Shown: piece after piece, positions 17,142 through 24,622 of the stretch | How the letters are laid out: the number at the start of each line of letters is the position of its first letter | Position numbering within the stretch: the stretch's first letter is position 1 | Origin: Pseudoxanthomonas sp. PXM03 | GTDB lineage: Bacteria > Pseudomonadota > Gammaproteobacteria > Xanthomonadales > Xanthomonadaceae | Length of the DNA: 64,000 bases | Reading direction: 5' to 3' | Assembly (NCBI RefSeq): GCF_014852005.1 | Contig: NZ_JACVAU010000006.1 | Span: forward strand, 30,565 to 94,564 | Notes under the pieces: generated by a model | Told to the model about the DNA's origin: nothing | Databases searched by the model: none | Seen by the model: only the letters and a program-made list of their open reading frames with translations | Translations under genes and position numbers: made by a program

Positions 17142-20100
17142 AGAAGCGCGTACCCGACAACCTGACGCCGGAAGAGCGCGACGCCCGCATCGCCGAGTTG
17201 CGCGCGCGCCGCAGGGCACGCATGCGCACGCTGGCGATCCGCAGCGCCATCGGCACCGGCGTACTGACGCTGTTGCTGTGCATCGGCCTGTACTGGCTGC
17301 TGCAGACGGTCGCGGGCCGCGACATGCTGCTCGCGCAGATCAAGGCACGCCTGCCGGCCGACGCCTCGCTGGAATACAGGGAAGTGGACGGCCCGATCGC
17401 GGGCCCGCTGACGCTGCGTGGCGTCGACTTCCGCTGGGACAAGATCCGCTTCACCGCCGACGAGGTCTACCTGGAGCCGGACCTGCGTCCGCTGCTCGGC
17501 AAGCGCCTGCGACTGGATGTGCTGAAGCTGCGCGGTGCGATGCTCGATGTGCCGGAAAGCGACGAACCGTTCGAGCTGCCGCACTGGCCCGACATGCTGC
17601 CGCAGATCGAGATGCCGCTGGCGATCCAGGCAGACCGGCTTGAGGTGGACCGCTTCCTGATCCGCCAGAGCAGGCAGCCCCTGATCGACATCGTGCATGC
17701 GGGCGGCGGCATCGATATCGGCGACGGATACGTGCATGCGGAGAAGCTGGCCATCGCGAGCGATCGCGGCACCTTCGGCGTGCATGGCCGTTACGAACCC
17801 CGCGACGGCTACGACACCGACCTGACGGCCACTGGCGTGTTCGCGGCCGCTGCCGGGCGCACCCCCGCGCGCATCGGACTGGTCGCGCGCGGGAATCGCG
17901 CCCGCATGAACGTGGGCATTTCCGGTGCCGCGCCCGCGCCGTTGCGCGCCACGCTCACGCTGCGCGGCGAAACCCGGCCGACATGGAACCTCGCCGCGAA
18001 GACGGAAGCACTGGACCTGTCGTTGCTGGGCGTGATGGAAGACAGCACGCCCGTCTCTTTCGACCTGGTAGCCAAGGGGGCGGGCGGTGCCGCGGACCTG
18101 CAGGGCACGGTGCAGCAGGGCGACATCGCCGTGGTGATAGAACCTTCGCATGCACGCATCGACGGCGAAGTGCTGACCGTGGAGCCGCTGGCGATCCGCG
18201 CGTTCGACGGCTATGCCGCGCTGCGTGGTCGCGCGGACTTCACCGTGCCGGAGAACCCCACCTTCCGTTTTGCGGTGAACGCACGCGGCCTGCGCTGGGG
18301 CACGGAAGCGGACAGCATGATCGGTGCCGAGGGCGATTTCGGCGTGGCCGGCAAACTGGAAGCATGGGCCGCCATCGGCAAGGCCACGCTGACCCGCGGC
18401 GACGACAGCGCGGTGGTGGAGTTCGATGGCCGTGGCAATGCCGAACGCGTGCAGTTGGAGAAACTGCAGGCGCGCATGCCCACCGGCACGCTGGATGCCA
18501 CCGGCATGGTGGGCTGGTCCCCCGTGCTGGACTGGGACGTGAAGGCGACGCTGGCCGGTTTCGATCCGGGCTACTTCGCTGCAGGCTGGAACGGCAACCT
18601 CTCGGGCGCGCTGGCGTCGAAGGGGCGCCAGCGCGAGGACGGCCAGTTCCAGGGCACGCTCGACGTGCCGAAACTCACGGGCCGCCTGCGTGACCGCGCG
18701 CTGGAAGCGCGCGGCACGTTCGCGCTCGACGGCAACGCCGGTGAAGGCGAGCTGGACCTGTCGCTGGGTGGTAGCCGCATCGCCGCGCAGGGCAAGGTCG
18801 GCGACACACTGGATATCGATGCGACGTTCCGCCCGCTCAACCTGGCCGACCTGCTGCCGGACGCCAGCGGCACCCTGGCCGGCACGCTGAAACTGACCGG
18901 CGCGCGCACGGCACCCACTCTCAACGCCGATCTCGGCGGCGACAGCCTGCGCTGGAACGACTGGAGCGCGGGCAGCCTGAGCCTGCGCGGCAACCTGCCC
19001 TGGCGCAGCGGCAATGGCGAACTCACCCTGCAGGGCAGTGCCGTCGACGTGGGCACCGTCCTGGACAGCGTGCAGCTCAGCGCGCGCGGCGCGGTGGAAG
19101 ACCTGCAGGTCGACGGCGATGCACGCAATGCGATGGGAGCCGTGGTGTTGTCGGGCAGCGCACAGAAGCGTGGCGCCAACTGGCAGGGCACGCTGGATAC
19201 GCTGCGCATCGCGCCATCCAAGGGCAACCCGTGGACGCTGCGGCAACCCGCCCGCTACGCGCAGAACGGCAGCGCGTGGACGTTGTCCGAAAGCTGCCTG
19301 GGTTCCGACATCGGCGGCGCCCTCTGCGCCACCGCCAACTGGCCACGACCAGGACTGGTGGTGCGTGGTGAAGCGCTTTCGCTGGCCCTGGTGCAGCCGT
19401 GGTTGCCACCCAGCAGCGGCCGACCGCTGACGCTGCGCGGCGAGTTCACCCTCGACGCGACGCTGCGGCCCGCCGGCAACGCATGGCAGGGCGAAGTGCA
19501 CTTGGCCTCCCTGGATGGCGGCCTGAAGATGGGCACCAGCGCCCGCGGCGAGATCATCCGCTACGACAACTTCACCTTCGATGCCGACTTCAACCCGCAG
19601 CGCATCCAGGGCCGGCTCGGTACCGGCTTCAAGGGCGACGGTTATGTCGATGCCACCTTCGCCACCGGCTGGGATGCGTTCGCGCCGCTCAAGGGCGACC
19701 TGTACTTCCACAACTCGCGCCTGTTCTGGATGGAACTGTTCTCGCCGGACCTGGTGCGCCCGCGCGGCAAGCTGGCCGGCCACATCGGCGTTGCCGGCAC
19801 GCGGGGCCATCCGCTGCTGAGCGGCGAAGCCACGCTCACCGAATTCACCGGCGAGTTGCCCGCGCTCGGCGTGTCGCTGGCGGACGGCGGCGCGGAACTG
19901 GTCGCGCTGTCGGACGGCAGCGCGCGCATCGACGGCAGCATGAAGACGGTCTCGTCGACCGGCGGCACCGGGACCGGCGGCGTGCTCAACGTGTCGGGCA
20001 CGCTGGGCTGGAACAACGACACCACGCCGCTGCAGTTCCAGGTGCGCGGCGACAACGTGCTCGTGGCGGACACCACCGACCTGCGTGCGGTCGCATCGCC

Positions 20101-20968
20101 GGACATCCAGGTGGGCTTCGCCGACAACACCATCCGCGTGCGTGGCGAGGTGGGCATTCCTTCGGCCACCATCGACGTGGAGAAACTGGATGACGGCGTG
20201 TCCGCGTCGGAAGACGTGGTGGTGCTGGATCCCGCCGATCCCGAACGCGCACCGAGTTCACGACTGGACCTGGACCTCGCCCTCAAGGTCGGCGACGAGG
20301 TCAACCTGAAAGGCTATGGCCTGGAAGGCACGCTGGCCGGCACCCTGCACGTGCGTTCGCAGCCCGGCCGCGAGATGCTGGGCACGGGCCGCCTGGACGT
20401 GGACGGGCGTTACGAAGCCTACGGGCAGAAACTGCGCATCACCCGTGGCGAACTGACCTGGAGCAACAACGCGATCTCCGATCCGCGCATCAACATCCGC
20501 GCCGAACGCGAAGTGGTCAGCGCCAGCGTCACCGCCGGCATCGACGTCACCGGCCGCGCCAGCCAGCCGCGCGCACGCGTGTGGTCCAATCCATCGATGT
20601 CCGAATCCGAAGCGCTGGCGTACCTGGTGCTCGGCCGTTCGCTCAACACCGCCAGCAGCGACGAGAGTCGCCAGATCAACGCCGCTTCGTCCGCGCTCGG
20701 CGCGGGTGCGGGCCTGTTGGCATCGCAGCTCGGTGCGAAGATCGGCCTGGATGATGCCGGCGTGCTGGAATCACGCACGCTCGGCGGCTCGGTGTTCGGC
20801 GTGGGCAAATACCTGTCGCCCAAGCTCTACGTCAGCTACGGCGTCTCCATGGTCGGATCAGGCTCCGCGGTCACGCTGAAATACCTGCTGCGCAAGGGCT
20901 TCGACGTAGAGATCGAGTCCAGCACCACCGAGACGCGCGGCTCGATCAACTGGCGCAAGGAAAAGTAG
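17138..20968 (+). CDS. tamB: translocation and assembly module inner-membrane protein TamB
   Basis: A 1276-residue protein starting at a GTG that overlaps the tamA stop. It has a charged N-terminus, a membrane anchor (about residues 34-55, IGTGVLTLLLCIGLYWLL), a very long repetitive beta-rich periplasmic region typical of AsmA/VPS13-like bridge proteins, and the C-terminal DUF490 domain. The last 300 residues include ITRGELTWSNNAISDPRINI, SEALAYLVLGRSL and LSPKLYVSYGVSMVGSGS, which are family signatures. It forms a periplasm-spanning partner of TamA, linked to phospholipid movement and outer-membrane protein assembly. The AlkZ-like gene follows after 5 nt. Confidence 0.95.
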   Translation: MKKRVPDNLTPEERDARIAELRARRRARMRTLAIRSAIGTGVLTLLLCIGLYWLLQTVAGRDMLLAQIKARLPADASLEYREVDGPIAGPLTLRGVDFRWDKIRFTADEVYLEPDLRPLLGKRLRLDVLKLRGAMLDVPESDEPFELPHWPDMLPQIEMPLAIQADRLEVDRFLIRQSRQPLIDIVHAGGGIDIGDGYVHAEKLAIASDRGTFGVHGRYEPRDGYDTDLTATGVFAAAAGRTPARIGLVARGNRARMNVGISGAAPAPLRATLTLRGETRPTWNLAAKTEALDLSLLGVMEDSTPVSFDLVAKGAGGAADLQGTVQQGDIAVVIEPSHARIDGEVLTVEPLAIRAFDGYAALRGRADFTVPENPTFRFAVNARGLRWGTEADSMIGAEGDFGVAGKLEAWAAIGKATLTRGDDSAVVEFDGRGNAERVQLEKLQARMPTGTLDATGMVGWSPVLDWDVKATLAGFDPGYFAAGWNGNLSGALASKGRQREDGQFQGTLDVPKLTGRLRDRALEARGTFALDGNAGEGELDLSLGGSRIAAQGKVGDTLDIDATFRPLNLADLLPDASGTLAGTLKLTGARTAPTLNADLGGDSLRWNDWSAGSLSLRGNLPWRSGNGELTLQGSAVDVGTVLDSVQLSARGAVEDLQVDGDARNAMGAVVLSGSAQKRGANWQGTLDTLRIAPSKGNPWTLRQPARYAQNGSAWTLSESCLGSDIGGALCATANWPRPGLVVRGEALSLALVQPWLPPSSGRPLTLRGEFTLDATLRPAGNAWQGEVHLASLDGGLKMGTSARGEIIRYDNFTFDADFNPQRIQGRLGTGFKGDGYVDATFATGWDAFAPLKGDLYFHNSRLFWMELFSPDLVRPRGKLAGHIGVAGTRGHPLLSGEATLTEFTGELPALGVSLADGGAELVALSDGSARIDGSMKTVSSTGGTGTGGVLNVSGTLGWNNDTTPLQFQVRGDNVLVADTTDLRAVASPDIQVGFADNTIRVRGEVGIPSATIDVEKLDDGVSASEDVVVLDPADPERAPSSRLDLDLALKVGDEVNLKGYGLEGTLAGTLHVRSQPGREMLGTGRLDVDGRYEAYGQKLRITRGELTWSNNAISDPRINIRAEREVVSASVTAGIDVTGRASQPRARVWSNPSMSESEALAYLVLGRSLNTASSDESRQINAASSALGAGAGLLASQLGAKIGLDDAGVLESRTLGGSVFGVGKYLSPKLYVSYGVSMVGSGSAVTLKYLLRKGFDVEIESSTTETRGSINWRKEK

Positions 20969-20973
20969 ACGTG

Positions 20974-22029
20974 ATGCCGTCCCTGACGGCCCGACGCCTG
21001 CAGCGGCACGGCATCGCGGTACCGATGGCGGCGGATCCGGCCGATGCCGTCCGCCACATGGGGGCAATGCAGGCGCAGGACTATGCGGCATCGCTGTGGG
21101 CCATCGGCCTGCGCACCCGCGGCGCGACGCGGGCAACGGTGGAAGACGCCATCGCGTGCGGCAAGATTGTCCGCACCTGGCCGATGCGCGGCACCCTGCA
21201 CTGGCTCGCGCGCGAGGACGTCCGCTGGATGGTGGCATTGCTGGCACCCCGCGTGCAGGCCGCGAATGCGGCACGGATCGCGCGCGATCTCGGATTGGAT
21301 GCCTCCACGCTCACGCACGGTCGACGCGTGCTGGAACAGGCATTGAAGGAAGGCGTGCCCGTTACCCGCGCCGACCTCTATGCCTGCATGGAGCCAGCCG
21401 GCATTCCCAGCGGCGGTCAGCGGGGCCTGCACCTGCTGAACTGGCTGGCGCATGAGGGTGTCATCTGCCAGGGACCGCGTCATGGCAAGCAGCCGACGTT
21501 CGTCCTGCTCGATGCATGGGTGCCGCCGAGCGCGCCGCTCGCGCGCGACGAAGCACTCCGGCAGCTGGCACTGCGCTATCTGCAAGGGCACGGGCCGGCG
21601 ACGGCGGCCGACCTGGCATGGTGGTCGGGACTGCCGCGCAAGGAGGCCATGCAGGCCCTTGCATCCGCCGCATCCGCGCTGGTGCAGGAAACACATGACG
21701 GGACGACGTGGTGGTCGCATGCCGATGCGGCTGCGCCTGCGCGCTCGAATGCGGTGCATCTGTTGCCGGCATTCGATGAATATCTCATCGGCTACCGCGA
21801 CCGCACGCCCGTGCTGGACGCCGCATACACACGGCGCGTGATCGGCGTGAACGGCCTGGTCAGCGCAACGGCGATCATCGGTGGCCGGGTGGCCGCGACC
21901 TGGAAACGCGATGCGGCGGCCGGCGACGACATCGCGCTCGCTCCCCTGCGTGCCCTGAGCGAGGCGGAACACAGCGGCATCCGTCGCGCGGCGCAGCGAC
22001 AGCACCACTTCCTCGGCGCCGCGCGCTGA
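20974..22029 (+). CDS. AlkZ-like winged-helix DNA glycosylase-family protein
   Basis: A 351-residue member of the HTH_42 (formerly DUF1006) family. The N-terminus has the catalytic-site motif MQAQDYAASLW; the Q-x-Q pair is the active-site signature of AlkZ/YcaQ-type glycosylases that unhook DNA crosslinks or bulky adducts. TWPMRGTLHWL and a LLPAFDEYLIGYRDR block near residue 270 are also typical, as is the repeated winged-helix fold. Whether it acts on DNA is inferred from the family. It starts 5 nt after tamB and is probably co-transcribed with tamAB, an unexpected pairing of envelope assembly and DNA repair. Confidence 0.82.
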   Translation: MPSLTARRLQRHGIAVPMAADPADAVRHMGAMQAQDYAASLWAIGLRTRGATRATVEDAIACGKIVRTWPMRGTLHWLAREDVRWMVALLAPRVQAANAARIARDLGLDASTLTHGRRVLEQALKEGVPVTRADLYACMEPAGIPSGGQRGLHLLNWLAHEGVICQGPRHGKQPTFVLLDAWVPPSAPLARDEALRQLALRYLQGHGPATAADLAWWSGLPRKEAMQALASAASALVQETHDGTTWWSHADAAAPARSNAVHLLPAFDEYLIGYRDRTPVLDAAYTRRVIGVNGLVSATAIIGGRVAATWKRDAAAGDDIALAPLRALSEAEHSGIRRAAQRQHHFLGAAR

Positions 22030-22102
22030 TCATTCGATGGCGTCCGGCATTGCCGCATCCCGGCTCTGCCGATATCGTCGCAGTCCTCTCCGCCGGAGCC
22101 TG

Positions 22103-24247
22103 ATGATGCGCCGCCGACTCTCGACCTCCGCCCTCGCCCTGGGCGCCGCGCTGTCCCTGCCCGCCCATGCCGACGAAGGCATGTGGATGCCCTCGCAGCT
22201 GCCGCAACTGGCCAAGCCGCTGCGCGACGCCGGCTTCAAGGGCAAACCGCAGGCGCTGGCCGATGTCACCGCCGCCCCGCTGAGCGCGGTGGTGCGCGCA
22301 GGCGGCGGCACGGGCGCGTTCGTCTCGCCGGACGGGTTGATCCTGACCAACCATCACGTCGCGTACGGCGTGATCCAGTACAACAGCAGGCCCGAGCGCA
22401 ACCTGATCGACGATGGCTTCATCGCCGCCACCCGTGCCGGCGAACTGCCGGCGAATCCGGACTTCCGCGTCCTGGTGACGGTGGGTTACGACAAGGTCAC
22501 GGATACCGTACTGAAGGATGCGGCCGGCAAGACCGGGCGGGCGTACTTCGATGCCATCGATCGCGCCAGCAAGGCCATCGTCGCCGAGTGCGAGCAGGAA
22601 GGCGGCGTGCGCTGCAGCGTGGCGAACATGTACTACGGCACCGACTTCTACCGCATCCGCCAACTGGAGCTGCGCGACATCCGCCTGGTCTATGCGCCGC
22701 CGCGCGCGATCGGCAACTACGGCGACGAGATCGACAACTTCATGTGGCCGCGCCACACCGGCGACTTCACCCTGCTGCGCGCCTACGTGGGCAAGGACGG
22801 CAAGCCGGCCGCCTACAGCGCCGACAACGTGCCCTACCGCGCGCCAGCGCACCTGCCGTTGGCGAAGGACGGCCCGAAGGCGGGCGACTACGCCATGCTG
22901 GCCGGCTATCCGGGCACCACCTACCGCCACCGCACCGCCGCCGAGTTCGACGAACAGGTGAACTGGACGCTGCCCGCGCGCGTGGCCGTGTTCGACCAGC
23001 TGATCGATGTCGTGGAAACGGCCGGTGTCCGGGATGCCGACGCGAAAACACGGTACGCCGCACAGCTGCAGTCGCTGAAGAACAACCGCAAGCGCGCCGC
23101 CGGCGAGCTGGAAGGCCTCCGCCGCAGCGATGCGGTCCGCGTCCGTGCCGACGACGAGCGCGACATGCTCGCCACCGAGGCGGCCGCGAAGGAACGGACG
23201 GACATCGATGCATTGAATGCGTCGATCGCTGGCGGTTCGGCCGTGCGCGAACGCGAGTTGTTGCTGGCCCTGTTCGGTTCCCAGTCCCAGCTGATGCGCG
23301 CGGCGATCACGCTGGAACGGTTGCGGGTGGAATCCGCCAAACCGGATGCCGAACGCGAGAGCGGCTACCAGGCGCGCGACCACGCCCTGATCGAAGGCAT
23401 CCTGAAGCAGGTGCAGCGCCGCTATGCGCCGGACGTGGAGAAGGCGCTGCTCACGGTGCTGCTGGCGCGCTACCAGCAACTGCCGGATGCGCAGCGCCTG
23501 CCGGGTTTCGATGCCGCCTTCGGCCGCACGCCGGCCGCATTGAAGCAGGCGCTCGACACGCTGTATGCCGGCACGAAACTGGGCGACGAAGCCGAACGCC
23601 TGTCGCGTTTCGCTGCCGCGCGGGAAGGCAAGCCGATGGCTGCCGACCCGCTGATCGACCTCGCCGCGAAGCTGGTGCCCGTGCAACTGGCGCTGGAACA
23701 GGAGCGCAAGACGCGCGAGGGCGAGCAGCTGCGCCTGCGTCCCGCCTACATGCGCGCGCTGTTCGCCTGGCGCCAGCAACAGGGACGCGCTCTGTATCCG
23801 GACGCCAACGGCACGCTGCGCGTCAGTTTCGGCAAGGTGGACGGATTCTCGCCGCGCGACGGCGTGCGGTACACACCGGTGACGACGGTGGCCGGCATCG
23901 TCGAGAAGAACACCGGCGATGTGCCGTTCGACGCGCCGAAGCCGTTGCTCGATGCCATCGCGAAGGGCGACTTCGCCGGTACGGTAGATCCCGCACTGAA
24001 GACGCAGACAGTCAACTTCCTGACCAACCTGGACACCACGGGCGGCAATTCCGGTTCACCGGTGCTCAACGCGCGCGGCGAACTGATCGGTCTCAATTTC
24101 GACAGCAACTGGGAATCCGTGAGTGCCAGCTGGATGTTCGATCCGCGCTACAAACGCGCCGTCCATGTCGACATGCGCTACCTGCGCTGGTTGATGGGCA
24201 AGGTCTATCCGGCGCCGCACCTGCTGGAGGAGATGGGCGCACAGTGA
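22103..24247 (+). CDS. S46-family dipeptidyl-peptidase, DPP11-like
   Basis: The 714-residue precursor has a signal peptide (MMRRRLSTSALALGAALSLPAHA). The chymotrypsin-fold S46 signatures are the His motif LTNHHVAYG (His85), NFMWPRHTGDFTLLRAY and the Ser motif GGNSGSPV with Ser650. These exopeptidases remove dipeptides from the N-termini of peptides in the periplasm. The S1-pocket discriminator lies 18 residues after the catalytic Ser; here it is Ser668 (NFDSNWES). In the family, Gly at this site marks DPP7 (hydrophobic P1) and Arg or Ser marks DPP11 (Asp/Glu P1), so an acidic preference is predicted. GGAGCC precedes the tandem ATGs. The next gene overlaps by 4 bp. Confidence 0.9.
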   Translation: MMRRRLSTSALALGAALSLPAHADEGMWMPSQLPQLAKPLRDAGFKGKPQALADVTAAPLSAVVRAGGGTGAFVSPDGLILTNHHVAYGVIQYNSRPERNLIDDGFIAATRAGELPANPDFRVLVTVGYDKVTDTVLKDAAGKTGRAYFDAIDRASKAIVAECEQEGGVRCSVANMYYGTDFYRIRQLELRDIRLVYAPPRAIGNYGDEIDNFMWPRHTGDFTLLRAYVGKDGKPAAYSADNVPYRAPAHLPLAKDGPKAGDYAMLAGYPGTTYRHRTAAEFDEQVNWTLPARVAVFDQLIDVVETAGVRDADAKTRYAAQLQSLKNNRKRAAGELEGLRRSDAVRVRADDERDMLATEAAAKERTDIDALNASIAGGSAVRERELLLALFGSQSQLMRAAITLERLRVESAKPDAERESGYQARDHALIEGILKQVQRRYAPDVEKALLTVLLARYQQLPDAQRLPGFDAAFGRTPAALKQALDTLYAGTKLGDEAERLSRFAAAREGKPMAADPLIDLAAKLVPVQLALEQERKTREGEQLRLRPAYMRALFAWRQQQGRALYPDANGTLRVSFGKVDGFSPRDGVRYTPVTTVAGIVEKNTGDVPFDAPKPLLDAIAKGDFAGTVDPALKTQTVNFLTNLDTTGGNSGSPVLNARGELIGLNFDSNWESVSASWMFDPRYKRAVHVDMRYLRWLMGKVYPAPHLLEEMGAQ

Positions 24248-24447
24248 CGCCGGACGACGACCCGCGACCGGTGGAACCGGAGCCGCCGCTGCCCAGCGAC
24301 TGCTGCAACAGCGGCTGCCCCATCTGCGTGCACGACCTGTATGCGGAGCAGTTGCAGCACTACCGCGAACAGCTGGCGGCGTGGAATGTCCGGCATCCCG
24401 CAACGCCGGACCTTGATGGCCATGACGCAGAGCCCCGCGGGTCATAG
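24244..24447 (+). CDS. small oxidoreductase-like (Oxidored-like) Cys-rich protein
   Basis: A 67-residue protein starting at a GTG that overlaps the peptidase stop (GTGA). The core is DCCNSGCPICVHDLYAEQLQ followed by HYREQLAAW, the signature of the oxidoreductase-like N-terminal family, in which a C-C-x3-C-x2-C cluster precedes a D-x-Y helix. It may bind metal or an Fe-S cluster; no function is established. A much longer open frame reading back to 22183 is only a shadow of the peptidase gene. It is probably translated by coupling with the peptidase. Confidence 0.8.
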   Translation: MTPDDDPRPVEPEPPLPSDCCNSGCPICVHDLYAEQLQHYREQLAAWNVRHPATPDLDGHDAEPRGS

Positions 24448-24622
24448 AGCCGGATTTTCGACATGAACAACCCTCGGGGCCCGTTCTTGCGAGCCCTTCT
24501 GTTTTTGCGGAAGCACGGGTCCGGGAGCGGTTCAAAACCGATGGCGGCGAACAGCTCTCGTAACGACGGCCAGATCTAGCCGGCCCTGCCGGGTGCGGCG
24601 GGCACCCTCTGCCCGATCCGTC

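Noticed and set aside
15330..17219. 629-residue minus-strand frame opposite tamA
   Set aside because: It is a shadow of the tamA codons, with Val/Gln/His-rich composition and no recognisable domain.
17114..19810. 898-residue minus-strand frame opposite tamB
   Set aside because: It is Ala/Arg/Gln-rich, has no family motif and no initiation signal, and fully overlaps tamB, which has strong family evidence. Long antisense frames are expected at this GC content.
22183..24447. 754-residue frame ending at the oxidoreductase-like gene
   Set aside because: Only the last 67 codons, after the GTG at 24244, have a family signature. The rest is an Arg-rich frame shifted within the S46 peptidase gene.
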